From Acidovorax sp. NB1 (GTDB lineage Bacteria > Pseudomonadota > Gammaproteobacteria > Burkholderiales > Burkholderiaceae_C), in contig NZ_BJHU01000035.1 of NCBI RefSeq assembly GCF_005405905.1, forward strand, positions 186,001-250,000: 64,000 nt of DNA. Reading direction: 5' to 3'. Within the stretch, counting starts at the first letter, position 1; the number at the start of each line of letters is the position of its first letter. This document shows, piece after piece, positions 48,294-60,102 of the stretch. The notes beneath the pieces were generated by a model. The model ran no database searches. It was not told where the DNA came from and saw only the letters and a program-made list of their open reading frames with translations. Both the position numbers and the translations under genes were made by a program.

Positions 48294-49817
48294 ATGTACA
48301 AGACCGAGGGCAAGCCACGGCAGTCGCCCCGCAAATCGGTGACGGCCTCTGAGGCCACCAGTCCCGCGCCCCTGGAGGCCATCCGCCGGGCGCGCGAACA
48401 GCGCGCGCGTGTGGGCCTCAACCTGTTCTGGCGCACATTTTTTCTGCTGGCTTTGTTGTTGGTGGGCAGCATCCTGGCCTGGCTGCAGACCTTGCGCGCA
48501 CTCGAATTCGAGCCACGCACATTGCAGACGGCCCAGCAAATTGCATCGCTCGTCAACCTGAGCCGTGCGGCCCTGGTGCACTCCGATGCCATTGCACGCG
48601 TGTCTCTCATCAAGACCATGGCTGACCAGGAGGGTGTGCGCATTTTGCCGAGGGAACCCAAGGACAAATACGCGCTGCTGGACCCGACCGCCTTGGGCAA
48701 CCGGCTGACCGACGAGCTGACCATGCGCCTCGGTCCCGACACCATCGTGGCCCAGAGCGTGAATGGAGAAAACGGCCTGTGGGTGGGATTCAACATCAAT
48801 GGAGACCCCAACTGGCTGCTGATGGACCGCTCGCGTTTCAGCCCGGCCGGTGGCCGCACCTGGTTGATCTGGCTCATCACGGCGGCAGCGCTCTCGCTGG
48901 CGGGCGCCGCCGCCATTGCGCGCCTGATCAACCGCCCGCTCAAGCAGTTGTCCTATGCCGCCAACCGTGTCAAGGACGGTGACTTCGCCGCCAGTCACCT
49001 GGATGAAGAAGTGGTGACCAGTGAAATCCGCGAGGTGAACATTGGCTTCAACCGCATGGCCCAGAAACTTGCCAAGCTTGAACAGGACCGTGCGGTGATG
49101 CTGGCTGGCATCTCCCATGACCTGCGTACGCCCTTGGCGCGCCTGCGGCTGGAAACCGAGATGAGCGTGAACGACGAAGTGGCCCGCGAGCACATGGTGG
49201 CCGACATCGTGCAGCTCGACGCCACCATCGACAAGTTCCTCGACTACGCGCGGCCCGACCATGTCACGCTCACGCCCATCAATCTGCATGCCGTGGTCTC
49301 ATCCTGTGTGTATGCCGTGCAAGATCACCGAGAGCTGCAGATCACCATGAACGTTCCCGAGGACTTGAACGTGCTGGCTGACGAAGTGGAACTGGCCCGC
49401 GTGATTTCCAACCTGCTCGAAAACGCCCGGCGCTATGGCAAGACCGAGGAAACGGGCATCACCAGCGTGGACATCGTCGCCAAGAGCCGCGAGCGGTGGG
49501 TGCTGGTCAAGCTGCGCGACCATGGCGCAGGGGTCCCCCCCGAACAGCTGTCCAACCTGACCAAGCCGTTCTTCCGGGGCGATTCGGCACGCACGGCGGC
49601 TGCGGGCGCGGGCCTTGGTCTGTCCATCGTGGACAAGACGGTGCAGCGCATGGGCGGGATATTTGCCCTCGCCAACTCCAGCACCGGAGGACTGGTGGCC
49701 CACCTGCAGCTGCAGCGCGCTACAGACCTGCCAGATGGCGTGGACCCCAAGCAACGTTTGCAACGCCCCTCCGTCAAGCGGCAACTGCCGCGCCGACGAG
49801 CAGAAGACAAGCTGTAG
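48294..49817 (+). CDS. envZ: EnvZ-type sensor histidine kinase
   Basis: 507 aa. Two membrane spans (about 45-65 and 190-210) enclose a periplasmic sensor of 125 residues; HAMP follows (RLINRPLKQLSYAANRVKDGDF). The dimerisation helix carries the phospho-His275 in LAGISHDLRTPLARLR, the exact EnvZ H-box, and the kinase domain has NLLENARRYG, DHGAGVPP and GAGLGLSIV boxes. A 50-residue basic cytoplasmic N-terminus and basic tail (RPSVKRQLPRRRAEDKL) are extra to E. coli EnvZ. Osmotic/porin regulation is the family role. Confidence 0.92.
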   Translation: MYKTEGKPRQSPRKSVTASEATSPAPLEAIRRAREQRARVGLNLFWRTFFLLALLLVGSILAWLQTLRALEFEPRTLQTAQQIASLVNLSRAALVHSDAIARVSLIKTMADQEGVRILPREPKDKYALLDPTALGNRLTDELTMRLGPDTIVAQSVNGENGLWVGFNINGDPNWLLMDRSRFSPAGGRTWLIWLITAAALSLAGAAAIARLINRPLKQLSYAANRVKDGDFAASHLDEEVVTSEIREVNIGFNRMAQKLAKLEQDRAVMLAGISHDLRTPLARLRLETEMSVNDEVAREHMVADIVQLDATIDKFLDYARPDHVTLTPINLHAVVSSCVYAVQDHRELQITMNVPEDLNVLADEVELARVISNLLENARRYGKTEETGITSVDIVAKSRERWVLVKLRDHGAGVPPEQLSNLTKPFFRGDSARTAAAGAGLGLSIVDKTVQRMGGIFALANSSTGGLVAHLQLQRATDLPDGVDPKQRLQRPSVKRQLPRRRAEDKL

Positions 49818-49864
49818 CCATCGGCTGCGCCGCTTCGATAACGGCACCGTTCAACAAAAAACCA

Positions 49865-49908
49865 AGAATGAGGACCACACCGGACAAGTGTGGTCCTCAT
49901 TCTGTTTT
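49865..49908. terminator. Bidirectional terminator between envZ and the SnoaL-like gene
   Basis: A perfect 16-bp stem (AGAATGAGGACCACAC) with a 7-base loop, then GTTTTC. The genes converge here. Confidence 0.85.
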
Positions 49909-50348
49909 CAGGCCTTGGCTTTGAAAGCAAGCAATTTGTCACCGAGGCGGGCCCCCATCTCGGCACCCAGGGCCTGCAGTCCGCTCAATGGGCGCACCAT
50001 GACCTCGAACTCTGTGATCTGACCCTGCTCATTGAAGCGCACCAGATCGATCCCCTTGAGCTGCTTGTCACCCACTCGGGCGCTGAACTCCAACACGATG
50101 TTCAGGCCGTCGTCGCTGGCCAGCTGGCGGTGGTAGGTGAAGTCTTCGAATACCTGGATCACGGTGGACAGGGCCAGCATCAGCGCCGGGGCCGAGGTGT
50201 AGGCCGTGTTGGCCATGGGCGAGCGAAACACCGCGTCGGGGTGCACGATGGACAGCAGGTTCGACAGGTCGCGGCTGGCCACCATGTGGTGCCAGGTCTC
50301 CAACGAGCGGGCGACGGCGGGATGGATGTTCTTCGGGGCTTCGGTCAT
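49908..50348 (-). CDS. SnoaL/ketosteroid-isomerase-like protein
   Basis: 146 aa from MTEAPKNIHPAVARSLETWHHMVASRDLSNLLSIVHPDAVFRSPMANTAY, the NTF2-like cone fold opening seen in SnoaL_2/nuclear transport factor-like proteins. Beta-rich remainder (NIVLEFSARVGDKQLKGIDLVRFNEQGQITEFEVMVRP). It lies 33 bases after fadH in the same direction, so it is co-transcribed and may act on enoyl or keto intermediates. No catalytic residues can be assigned. Confidence 0.8.
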   Translation of the reverse strand: MTEAPKNIHPAVARSLETWHHMVASRDLSNLLSIVHPDAVFRSPMANTAYTSAPALMLALSTVIQVFEDFTYHRQLASDDGLNIVLEFSARVGDKQLKGIDLVRFNEQGQITEFEVMVRPLSGLQALGAEMGARLGDKLLAFKAKA

Positions 50349-50381
50349 GGGGTGTCTCCTTGGGGTGTTATCGAAAATCAA

Positions 50382-52469
<2,088 letters not shown>

Positions 52470-52489
52470 TTATGCAACCAGTTGCACAA
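52470..52489. promoter_or_regulatory. PadR operator A
   Basis: TTATGCAACCAGTTGCACAA: inverted repeat with one mismatch in the outer part, 19 bases upstream of fadH. Confidence 0.75.
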
Positions 52490-52509
52490 ATATAGCCCTG
52501 CACACTTTT

Positions 52510-52529
52510 TTATGCAACTGGTTGCATAA
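52510..52529. promoter_or_regulatory. PadR operator B
   Basis: TTATGCAACTGGTTGCATAA: perfect 9-bp arms around a 2-base centre. Exactly 40 bases centre to centre from operator A, so on the same DNA face to within a fraction of a turn. Confidence 0.8.
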
Positions 52530-52595
52530 AATGAAAAGCATCTGCGATTCAGGCAAGATGGCGCACTTCCAGTCTGCTGCCACGCCTTTCCTCCG

Positions 52596-53129
52596 ATGTC
52601 GCTGCCCCACGCCCTTCTCACCGCTTTGGTCGAACACCCCTGTTCGGGCTCGGAACTCGCCGAGCGGTTCGACCGGTCCATCGGCTATTTCTGGCACGCC
52701 ACCCACCAACAGATCTACCGCGAACTGGCCAGGCTCGAAGCAGCGGGGTGGATTGAGGCACTGCCTGCCGAGACGGGCCGAGGCCGCAAGCGCCAGTTCC
52801 GCCTGCTGCCCGCAGGCCGCAAGGAGTTGCGCCGCTGGATCTCCGAGCAGCAAGACCCCACGCCCCTGCGCGACGAACTCATGGTGCGCCTACGGGCTGA
52901 GGCTGCGGTCGGCCCCACCGGGCTGGGCAAAGAAATCGCCCGCCTGCAGGCCATGCACCAGGACAAGCTGGCCGTCTACCAACGCATCGAGCAGCGCGAC
53001 TTCATCGGCAAGGAGCCCAGTCGCGAACGCCGCCTGCAGCACCTGGTGCTCAAGGCCGGCATCCTGCAGGAAGAGCTCTCGCTGGCGATATCCAAGGAGG
53101 CGCTGGAAATACTGGGTGACGCCGCCTGA
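52596..53129 (+). CDS. PadR-family regulator
   Basis: 177 aa. Winged HTH MSLPHALLTALVEHPCSGSELAERFDRSIGYFWHATHQQIYRELARLEAAGWIEALPAETGRGRKRQFRLLPAGRKELRRW matches PadR/PadR-like proteins, followed by the PadR_C (Vir_act_alpha_C) four-helix region that forms the dimer. Divergent from fadH, with two near-identical operators between. Probably represses fadH and itself, relieved by an acyl-CoA or aromatic ligand. Confidence 0.92.
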   Translation: MSLPHALLTALVEHPCSGSELAERFDRSIGYFWHATHQQIYRELARLEAAGWIEALPAETGRGRKRQFRLLPAGRKELRRWISEQQDPTPLRDELMVRLRAEAAVGPTGLGKEIARLQAMHQDKLAVYQRIEQRDFIGKEPSRERRLQHLVLKAGILQEELSLAISKEALEILGDAA

Positions 53130-53146
53130 CCTCGGCAAGCCCCCCC

Positions 53147-53187
53147 AAAAAAAAGAAAAAGGGCACCCGCCTTGCGTGCGGATGCCC
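53147..53187 (-). terminator. Terminator of the glucarate operon
   Basis: GGGCA.CCGC/GGCGGGTGCCC-type stem, read leftwards into TTTTTCTTTTTTTT. Confidence 0.85.
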
Positions 53188-53222
53188 CAACGAATGCCGG
53201 TGCAGGTGAGCGTGCCAGCCGC

Positions 53223-54575
53223 TCAGCGCACCATACACGGCGACTTGTTGTTGAACTTCCAGCCCGGGATCAGGTACTGCATGGCGATCGCGTCGTCGCG
53301 CGCGCCCAGGCCGTGCTGCAGGTACAGGCGGTGGGCCCGCTCCACCTCCTCCATATCCAACTCCACGCCCAGGCCGGGCTTTTGGGGCAAGCCGATGAAG
53401 CCGTTCTTGATCTGGAACGGTTCCTTGGTCAGGCGCTCGCCGTCCTGCCAGATCCAGTGCGTGTCGATGGCCGTGACGCGGCCCGGCGCGGCAGCGCCCA
53501 CATGGGTGAACATGGCCAGCGACACGTCGAAGTGGTTGTTGGAATGCGACCCCCAGGTCAGGTCGAAGGCCTGGCACATCTGCGCCACGCGCACCGAGCC
53601 GGCCATGGTCCAGAAATGCGGGTCGGCCAGCGGAATGTCCACCGACTGCAGCGCCAGGCTGTGCGCCATCTCGCGCCAGTCGGTGGCCACCATGTTGGTG
53701 GCGGTGGGCAAGCCGGTAGCGCGGCGGAACTCGGCCATCACTTCGCGGCCGGAGAACACGCCTTCGGCGCCGCAAGGGTCTTCGGCGTACGCCATCACGC
53801 CATGCAGGTCGCGCGTGATGCGGACCGCGTCCTTGAGCAGCCAGCCGCCGTTGGGGTCCAGCGTCACACGCGCTTCGGGAAAGCGCTCGTGCAGCGCGCG
53901 GATGGCCTCGACCTCTTCCTCGCCGCGCAGCACGCCGCCCTTGAGCTTGAAGTCGGCGAAACCATAGCGCTCATACGCAGCCTCGGCCAGGCGCACGATG
54001 CCCTTGGCATCCATGGCCTTCTCGTTGCGCAGGCGGAACCAGTCGTTGTCGGCACCGGGCTCGGTGCGGTAGACCAGGTCGGTCTTCTCGCGGTCGCCCA
54101 CGTAGAACAGGTAGCCCAGCATCTGCACCGATTCACGCTGCACGCCGTCGCCCAGCAGGGCAGCCACGGGCACGTTGAGGTGCTGGCCCAGCAGATCGAG
54201 GAAGGCCGACTCCACTGCCGTCACTGCGTGGATGGTGATGCGCAGGTCGAAGGTCTGCAGGCCGCGCCCGCCCGCATCGCGGTCGGCGAACTGGGCACGC
54301 ATGGCGTTGAGCACGGCGTTGTGGCTGCCGATGGGCTGGCCCACGATCAACGGACGCGCATCCTCGATGGTCTGACGGATCTTCTCACCGCCGGGCACCT
54401 CGCCCACCCCGGTGTTGCCCGCGCTGTCGCGCAGGATGATCAGGTTGCGCGTGAAGAAGGGACCGTGCGCGCCGCTCAGGTTCATGAGCATGCTGTCATG
54501 GCCCGCCACGGGCACCACGCGCAGCTCGGTGACGACGGGGGTGCTGGTGGCGGAGGGGATGGATGGAGTAGTCAT
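53223..54575 (-). CDS. gudD: Glucarate dehydratase
   Basis: 450 aa from [46 protein letters not shown], the usual GudD start. Enolase superfamily: [13 protein letters not shown] (K-x-K base), [17 protein letters not shown] for metal ligands Asp/Glu, and [13 protein letters not shown] with the catalytic His. It dehydrates D-glucarate (and L-idarate) to 5-dehydro-4-deoxyglucarate, the substrate of KdgD two genes upstream. Third gene of a leftward operon. Confidence 0.95.
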   Translation of the reverse strand: MTTPSIPSATSTPVVTELRVVPVAGHDSMLMNLSGAHGPFFTRNLIILRDSAGNTGVGEVPGGEKIRQTIEDARPLIVGQPIGSHNAVLNAMRAQFADRDAGGRGLQTFDLRITIHAVTAVESAFLDLLGQHLNVPVAALLGDGVQRESVQMLGYLFYVGDREKTDLVYRTEPGADNDWFRLRNEKAMDAKGIVRLAEAAYERYGFADFKLKGGVLRGEEEVEAIRALHERFPEARVTLDPNGGWLLKDAVRITRDLHGVMAYAEDPCGAEGVFSGREVMAEFRRATGLPTATNMVATDWREMAHSLALQSVDIPLADPHFWTMAGSVRVAQMCQAFDLTWGSHSNNHFDVSLAMFTHVGAAAPGRVTAIDTHWIWQDGERLTKEPFQIKNGFIGLPQKPGLGVELDMEEVERAHRLYLQHGLGARDDAIAMQYLIPGWKFNNKSPCMVR

Positions 54576-54625
54576 GGTGGTCCGGAAGCGAAGATGAGGC
54601 GCGCGCAGGCGCCTCGGGGTAAGTC

Positions 54626-55606
54626 TCAATCAGCGGTGATCTTGCGGGTTTCGATGACTGTCTTCCAACGCGCGAACTCGCGCGCCTGGTAGGCGGTGAA
54701 GGCCTCGGGCGTGCTCGCCACAATCTCCAGGCCCTGATCGAGCATGCGCTTCTTCACGGCAGGGTCATTCATGGCGGCGATGGCGGCGTCCGAGAGCTTC
54801 TTCCTGAGTGCAGGCGGCAGACCCTTGGGCGCGGCCATGCCCTGCCACGAGTACACCTCGGCACCTGCCACGCCAGCCTCGGCCAGGGTGGGCACGTCGG
54901 GCAGAACGGGGCTGCGCTTGTCGCCCGTCACGGCAATCGCATGCAGCTTGCCGGCGCGGATGTGTTGCAGCACGGCGTTCACGTTCTGGAACGAGAACTC
55001 CACTTGGCCGCCCAGCAGGTCGTTGATGGCTGGAGCACCTCCCTTGTAGGGGATGTGCAGGCCTTCGGTGCCGCTCTGCTGCCAGAACACTTCGGCCGAA
55101 AGGTGATCCGACGAACCGTTGCCCGAACTCGCGAAGCTCACCTTGCCGGGGTTGGCCTTGAGCTGGGCGATCACCTCCTTCACGGTGCGCGCCTTCTGGC
55201 CAGGGGCGGCCACCAGCACGTTGGGCGCCTGCACCGGCACGGTGATGTAGTCGAAATCCTTGAGCGCGTCATACGGCACGCTCTTGAGCAGGTGCGGCGC
55301 CACCACAAAGGCACCGAGCGAGGACACCAGCAGCGTGTAGCCATCGGGCGCAGCGCGCTTGACCGCGCCGGCGCCCAACGTGCCTGTGGCGCCGGGGCGG
55401 TTGTCCACGACAAAGCTCTGGCCCAGCTTGTCTCCCATGTGCAGGGCCATGGCACGGGCCACCATATCGGTGGAGCCCCCGGCAGGGAACGGCACAACAA
55501 TGGTCACGGGCTTCTCAGGCCACGCGGCAGACGTGCCCGTCTGGGCAGATGCGGTAAAAGCCAGGCTGCAGGCGCTGGCAACCATCAGCAATTTCTTGAG
55601 GATCAT
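54626..55606 (-). CDS. Bug-family binding protein of the glucarate operon
   Basis: 326 aa. Signal peptide [83 protein letters not shown]. Lies between kdgD and gudD in one operon, so it probably binds glucarate or galactarate for uptake; TctAB-type permease genes are not adjacent. Confidence 0.92.
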   Translation of the reverse strand: MILKKLLMVASACSLAFTASAQTGTSAAWPEKPVTIVVPFPAGGSTDMVARAMALHMGDKLGQSFVVDNRPGATGTLGAGAVKRAAPDGYTLLVSSLGAFVVAPHLLKSVPYDALKDFDYITVPVQAPNVLVAAPGQKARTVKEVIAQLKANPGKVSFASSGNGSSDHLSAEVFWQQSGTEGLHIPYKGGAPAINDLLGGQVEFSFQNVNAVLQHIRAGKLHAIAVTGDKRSPVLPDVPTLAEAGVAGAEVYSWQGMAAPKGLPPALRKKLSDAAIAAMNDPAVKKRMLDQGLEIVASTPEAFTAYQAREFARWKTVIETRKITAD

Positions 55607-55695
55607 GGTGAATGTCTCCGGAGTGGGTGGTGTCGGTGGCCCTCTGCGGGGCCTCTTTCGAAAATCTTCGTGGAGCAGGCGTTGGTCTCTGCGGT

Positions 55696-56607
55696 TTACT
55701 GCGGGCCGAGCTTCTTGATGAGCGCAGCCAGCTCTTCCACCTCATGGGGCTTGAGATCCGTCAGCGGCGCGCGCACCGGCCCGCCGTCATGGCCCACGAT
55801 GCGTGCTCCCGCCTTGATGATGGACACGCCATAGCCCTCCACCCGGTTGCGGATGGCCAGGTAAGGCATGAAGAACTCCTTGAGCAGCCGGTGCTGCGTG
55901 GCCGTGTCGTCCGCTGCCACTGCCTTGTAGAACTCCATGGCCGTCTTCGGGATGAAGTTGAACACCGCCGACGAATACACCGGCGTACCGAGTGCCTTGT
56001 ACGCCGCCGCATACACCTCGGCTGTGGGCAGGCCACCCAGGTACGAGAAACGGTCACCCATCTTCATGTAGATGGAAGACATGGTCTCGATATTGCCCAC
56101 GCCGTCCTTGAAACCGATCAGGTTGGGGCAGCGCTCGGCCAGGATGGCCAAAGAGTCGGCCGTGAGCTTGGTGCGGTCGCGGTTGTAGACGATCACACCG
56201 AACTTCACGCTGTTGCACACCTGGGCCACATGCTCGATCAGGCCCTCCTGCCCGGCCTCGGTCAGGTAGTGGGGCAAGAGCAGGATGCCGTGGGCGCCCA
56301 GGCGCTCGGCCTCTTGCGCATGGGCAATCGCTGTGCGGGTGGGGCCACCGGCACCGGCAATGATGGGCACCTTGCCCCGGCAGGTGTCCACGGCCGTCTT
56401 GATGACTTCGCTGTACTCGGGGCCCGACAGGGAGAAGTATTCACCCGTGCCACCGGCTGCAAACAGGGCGCTGGCACCGTAGGGGGCGAGCCACTCCAGG
56501 CGCTCGATGTAGGACTTGGGGCGGAAGTTGCCCTGCTCGTCGAAGTCCGTGATGGGGAAGGACAGCAGGCCGGAGCCCATGATGGTTTTGAGGTCTTGGG
56601 GGGTCAT
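55696..56607 (-). CDS. kdgD: 5-dehydro-4-deoxyglucarate dehydratase
   Basis: 303 aa from [23 protein letters not shown]. DapA-type aldolase barrel: GGTGEYFSL, Tyr141 in VYNRDRTKL, Schiff-base Lys167 in [10 protein letters not shown]. Converts 5-dehydro-4-deoxyglucarate into 2,5-dioxopentanoate, CO2 and water. First gene of the operon. A LacI operator lies about 100 bases upstream. The dioxopentanoate dehydrogenase that would finish the pathway is not in the window. Confidence 0.94.
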   Translation of the reverse strand: MTPQDLKTIMGSGLLSFPITDFDEQGNFRPKSYIERLEWLAPYGASALFAAGGTGEYFSLSGPEYSEVIKTAVDTCRGKVPIIAGAGGPTRTAIAHAQEAERLGAHGILLLPHYLTEAGQEGLIEHVAQVCNSVKFGVIVYNRDRTKLTADSLAILAERCPNLIGFKDGVGNIETMSSIYMKMGDRFSYLGGLPTAEVYAAAYKALGTPVYSSAVFNFIPKTAMEFYKAVAADDTATQHRLLKEFFMPYLAIRNRVEGYGVSIIKAGARIVGHDGGPVRAPLTDLKPHEVEELAALIKKLGPQ

Positions 56608-56704
56608 GGTGAATAGCGCGCAGTGAATGGTGAAAAACAAATCACAAGGTCGTACAAGCTGGTTGATTTCGCGGCCAACAGCGACTAAATTTCTTGAATG
56701 TGCG

Positions 56705-56722
56705 AATGTTAACGTTAACATT
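56705..56722. promoter_or_regulatory. LacI-family operator for the glucarate operon
   Basis: AATGTTAACGTTAACATT, a perfect 18-bp palindrome with the central CG typical of LacI/GalR sites, between kdgD and the regulator gene. Confidence 0.85.
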
Positions 56723-56832
56723 GTCAGACAACATAGGATAAACCCTTGGTTTTTAATTCCGTGGCTAGACAATGCGCCGCGAGGGCACCTGTGGCACCGA
56801 GCCAATGACTTCCCGCTTTAGACTCCGCCACC

Positions 56833-57870
56833 ATGCACGCCCCCGACCCGGCACAGCCCGTCCCCCTCCCCGGCCGCGACCGCCCCGCAGTCACGTTGCG
56901 TGAAGTGGCCGAGCGCGCTGGCGTGTCGATGATCACTGTCTCGCGCGCCATCAACACCCCGCAGCAGGTGTCCGAGCGCACGCGAGAACGCGTGCATGAG
57001 GCCGTGTCTGCGCTGGGCTATGTGCCCAACCTGGTGGCGGGCGGCTTGCGCTCTGCGCGCAGCCATGTGGTCACAGCACTGGTGCCCACGCTCACAGGCC
57101 CCTTGTTTGGCGAAATGGTGCAGGCGCTCACCGAAGCGCTGGAGCAGCGCGGCTTTCAGGTGATGTTGGGTCAGGTGGGCTACGCGCGTTCGCGCGAGGA
57201 CGCGTTGCTGCGGGCCATTGTCGGGCGGCGGCCCGACGGCATCGTGGTCACGGGTGTGATGCATTCACCAGAAGGGCGGCGCCTGCTCACCGCCTCGGGC
57301 ATCCCCATCGTCGAAACCTGGGACTTCACCGACACCCCCATCGACATGCTGGTGGGTCTGCGGCATGAAGCACTGGGCGCGGCCGTGTGCGAGCACCTGT
57401 TTGCCAAAGTGCGGCGGCACCTAGCGCTGCTCAGTGGTGGTGACGAGCGTGCCGCCCGCCGCGCGAGCGGCTTCACTGCAGCGGCCCAGCGCCTGGGCCT
57501 GCGCCCGCCCACGGTGCGCCTGGGCAAGTCGCCCACCACCCATGCCGATGGCCGCGAGGGGCTGGCAGCCCTGCTGGCTGAGGCGCCCGACCTGGACGCC
57601 GTGTTCTGCAGTTCCGACATGCTGGCACTGGGTGTGCTGACCGAGGCGCGCGTGCGCGGCATCGCCGTGCCCGATCAGCTCGCGGTGATGGGCTTTGGCG
57701 ACATCGACTTTGCGCAGACCGTGAGCCCCAGCCTCTCCACCGTGCGCATTGATGGCACCCGCATGGGCCAGACGGCAGCGCAGCTGATCGCCGACCGCGC
57801 CGAGGGCAAGCCCGTGACGGAGCGCGTGGTGGACATCGGCTTTTCCATCATCGAGCGCAACAGCGCCTAG
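56833..57870 (+). CDS. LacI-family regulator of glucarate catabolism
   Basis: 345 aa. HTH VTLREVAERAGVSMITVSRAINTPQQVSERTRERVHEAVSALGYVPN, hinge NLVAGGLRSARS, then a periplasmic-binding-like effector domain (VVTALVPTLTGPLFGEMVQALTEALEQRGFQVMLGQ). Similar to the GntR/LacI regulators of sugar acids. Divergent from kdgD across a region with a perfect operator, so repression of the operon and itself, lifted by glucarate or an intermediate, is likely. Confidence 0.92.
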   Translation: MHAPDPAQPVPLPGRDRPAVTLREVAERAGVSMITVSRAINTPQQVSERTRERVHEAVSALGYVPNLVAGGLRSARSHVVTALVPTLTGPLFGEMVQALTEALEQRGFQVMLGQVGYARSREDALLRAIVGRRPDGIVVTGVMHSPEGRRLLTASGIPIVETWDFTDTPIDMLVGLRHEALGAAVCEHLFAKVRRHLALLSGGDERAARRASGFTAAAQRLGLRPPTVRLGKSPTTHADGREGLAALLAEAPDLDAVFCSSDMLALGVLTEARVRGIAVPDQLAVMGFGDIDFAQTVSPSLSTVRIDGTRMGQTAAQLIADRAEGKPVTERVVDIGFSIIERNSA

Positions 57871-59336
57871 GCACCACCGCGCACCACGTTAGCAAGCTTC
57901 TTTACTAACGGCTCCATCGCCTCCACCGGCACCTGCGCATAGCCCAGCAAAAAGCCGCGCCAAGGCTGCGCGCGCAAGCCCACGGCATGCAGGCTCAACG
58001 CGGGCGCCATGATGCCGTGACGCGCCATGAGGCGCGCGCTCAGCGCCACATCATCTGCCGCACCGTCGTGCAGGCGCAGGGCCAGGTGCATGCCCGCCGT
58101 GCCGCCGTGCACGCTGGCCACATCGCCCAGGTGCTGCGCAAGTGCGGCCACCAGCGCATCACGCCGCTGGCGGTAAAGGCGGCGCATGCGCCGCAGGTGC
58201 AGCGCGAACTGGCCGCTCACGATGAATTCCGCCAGCGCGCGCTGCTCGGCCGTGCGCCCGCGCGGTGCCGCGCGGTCCAGCAGCAGGGCCAATGCGGGGG
58301 CCAAGGCCGCTGGCACCACCATGAAACCGATGCGCAGCCCCGGGAACAGCGTCTTGCTGAAAGTCCCCAGATAGACCACGGGCGCATCGGGCGCCAGGCC
58401 CTGCATGCAGGCCAGAGGCGGGCCATCGTGGCGGAACTCGCTGTCGTAGTCGTCCTCGATCACCAGCGCGCCCGCCTGGCGCGCGCCCTCGATCAACGCC
58501 AGGCGCCGCGCGAGGCTCATCACGCTGCCCACGGGGTAATGGTGTGACGGCGTGGTGTAAATCAGCCGTGGCCGCTGGCGCAGCCAGTCGCTCGCCACAG
58601 GGGCCATGCCCTCATCGTCCACCACAATGCCCACGGCCTTGAGCTGCGCGGCACGAAAAGCCGCCACCGCGCCCTGGTAGCCGGGGTTCTCCATCCACAC
58701 CTTGTCGCCCGCATCGGCAAATGCGCGGGCGCACAGGTCCAGGCTGCTTTGCGTGCCGTCGGTGATGAAAACCTGCGAGGCGTCCACCAGCGCGCCGCGC
58801 GCCACGCGCAGGTGGCCCGCGATGGCCTCGCGCAGCGCAGGGTCACCCGCCGGATCAGCGTAGTTGAGCTGCGCGGGCGTGAGCGTGGCCCAGGCCCGCT
58901 CCAGCATGCGCCGCCAGCGCAGCACCGGGAAGTCGGCGAGCGCGGGCACGCCGGGGGCGAACGCGGCCGCAGTCTCCGCCCCCGGCAGCAGCGGCATGTT
59001 CTGTGCGCGCCGCGACAGCACTGTGCGCGCCACAGCCACAGGCTGCGCTGGCGCGGCCCCAGCCACCAGCCGCCCGGCCAGCGTCGCCACCACACTGCCG
59101 CGCCGGGTGGCCACGATAAAGCCCTCCGTGGCAAGCTGCTCGTAGGCATACAGCACGCTGTTGCGCGCCACGCCCAGCTCGGCCGCCAGCGTGCGGCTGG
59201 CGGGCAGGCGCATGCCACCGGCCAGCGTGCCGCTGCGGATGCCATGGCGCAGGCATTCGTGCAGCTGACGCTGCTGCGGCCAGCGTGCGTGCGCAGGCTG
59301 AGCCTGGAAGGTGCTGAACAGGAGTTGAAAATCCAT
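57867..59336 (-). CDS. MocR/PdxR-type GntR regulator with aminotransferase domain
   Basis: 489 aa. Residues 15-85 are a GntR HTH (QLHECLRHGIRSGTLAGGMRLPASRTLAAELGVARNSVLYAYEQLATEGFIVATRRGSVV). The rest is a fold-type I aminotransferase-like domain with the PLP-lysine segment YLGTFSKTLFPGLRIGFMVVP and the Asp/Tyr contacts IEDDYDSEFRH. Such regulators sense PLP or a PLP-amine adduct. Convergent with the LacI gene (stops overlap by four bases) and divergent from a flavin-barrel gene, its probable target. Confidence 0.93.
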   Translation of the reverse strand: MDFQLLFSTFQAQPAHARWPQQRQLHECLRHGIRSGTLAGGMRLPASRTLAAELGVARNSVLYAYEQLATEGFIVATRRGSVVATLAGRLVAGAAPAQPVAVARTVLSRRAQNMPLLPGAETAAAFAPGVPALADFPVLRWRRMLERAWATLTPAQLNYADPAGDPALREAIAGHLRVARGALVDASQVFITDGTQSSLDLCARAFADAGDKVWMENPGYQGAVAAFRAAQLKAVGIVVDDEGMAPVASDWLRQRPRLIYTTPSHHYPVGSVMSLARRLALIEGARQAGALVIEDDYDSEFRHDGPPLACMQGLAPDAPVVYLGTFSKTLFPGLRIGFMVVPAALAPALALLLDRAAPRGRTAEQRALAEFIVSGQFALHLRRMRRLYRQRRDALVAALAQHLGDVASVHGGTAGMHLALRLHDGAADDVALSARLMARHGIMAPALSLHAVGLRAQPWRGFLLGYAQVPVEAMEPLVKKLANVVRGGA

Positions 59337-59441
59337 CGCGATCTGTGGCCTTAAAAAACAGTTGCTTTGTGGGTCTTATTCTGGCGCCATAGAAGACCTA
59401 CATTGCGCCCCTTCTTCCACTTTTTATCGGAACCTCACCCC

Positions 59442-60098
59442 GTGACCGACACCGTCGCCCCCCTGCCCGCCACCGACCGCACCCGCGTACGCCGCGTAGC
59501 CGAGAACGCCCGCTACGACCGCGCCACGGTGCACGCCATCATCGACGCCGCCTACCTGTGCCACGTGGCTTTTGCCGACGACAAGGGCACGCACAACATC
59601 CCTACGGCGTGTTGGCGCGAGGGTGAGCACCTGTACATCCACGGCTCCAACGGCGGGCGCATGGTCAAGTGGCTGGGCCAGGGTGCGCAGGCCTGCGTCA
59701 CCATCACCCACCTCGACGGCCTGGTGCTGGCGCGCTCGGCCTTCAACCATTCGATGAACTACCGCTCGGCCATGATTTATGGCCGCTTCGAGGCCGTGGC
59801 CAACAAACACGCGGCCCTGGCCGCGCTCATGGACCATCTGGCCGTAGGCCGGCAGGCCGAGATCCGCGCGGGCAACGACAAGGAGTTCGCGGCTACCACG
59901 GTGCTGCGCATATCCCTCGATGAAGCCGCGTGCAAAGTGCGCAGCGGCGCACCGGTGGACGACGAAGAAGACATGCAGCACCCTGCATGGGCGGGCGTGT
60001 TGCCGCTGGCGCAGGTGCGCGGTGCTCCCGTGGCCGACCCACTGAACACGGCGGCCACGCCGGGCTATGTGGCGGCCTGGGCTGCGCGGACCGCCTGA
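59442..60098 (+). CDS. Pyridoxamine 5'-phosphate oxidase-like flavin-barrel protein
   Basis: 218 aa from GTG 59442 (VTDTVAPLPATDRTRVRRVAENARYDRATVHAIIDAA). Split-barrel features: AYLCHVAFADDKGTHNIPTACWREGEHLYIHGSNGGRMVKWL and NHSMNYRSAMIYGRFEAV, as in the PNPOx-like/nitroimidazole-resistance (NimA-like) group. Divergent from the MocR gene; these pairs recur in Burkholderiales. No good Shine-Dalgarno is visible, so the start is less certain. It may handle flavin, heme or a PLP-related amine. Confidence 0.8.
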   Translation: MTDTVAPLPATDRTRVRRVAENARYDRATVHAIIDAAYLCHVAFADDKGTHNIPTACWREGEHLYIHGSNGGRMVKWLGQGAQACVTITHLDGLVLARSAFNHSMNYRSAMIYGRFEAVANKHAALAALMDHLAVGRQAEIRAGNDKEFAATTVLRISLDEAACKVRSGAPVDDEEDMQHPAWAGVLPLAQVRGAPVADPLNTAATPGYVAAWAARTA

Positions 60099-60102
60099 AG
60101 GC

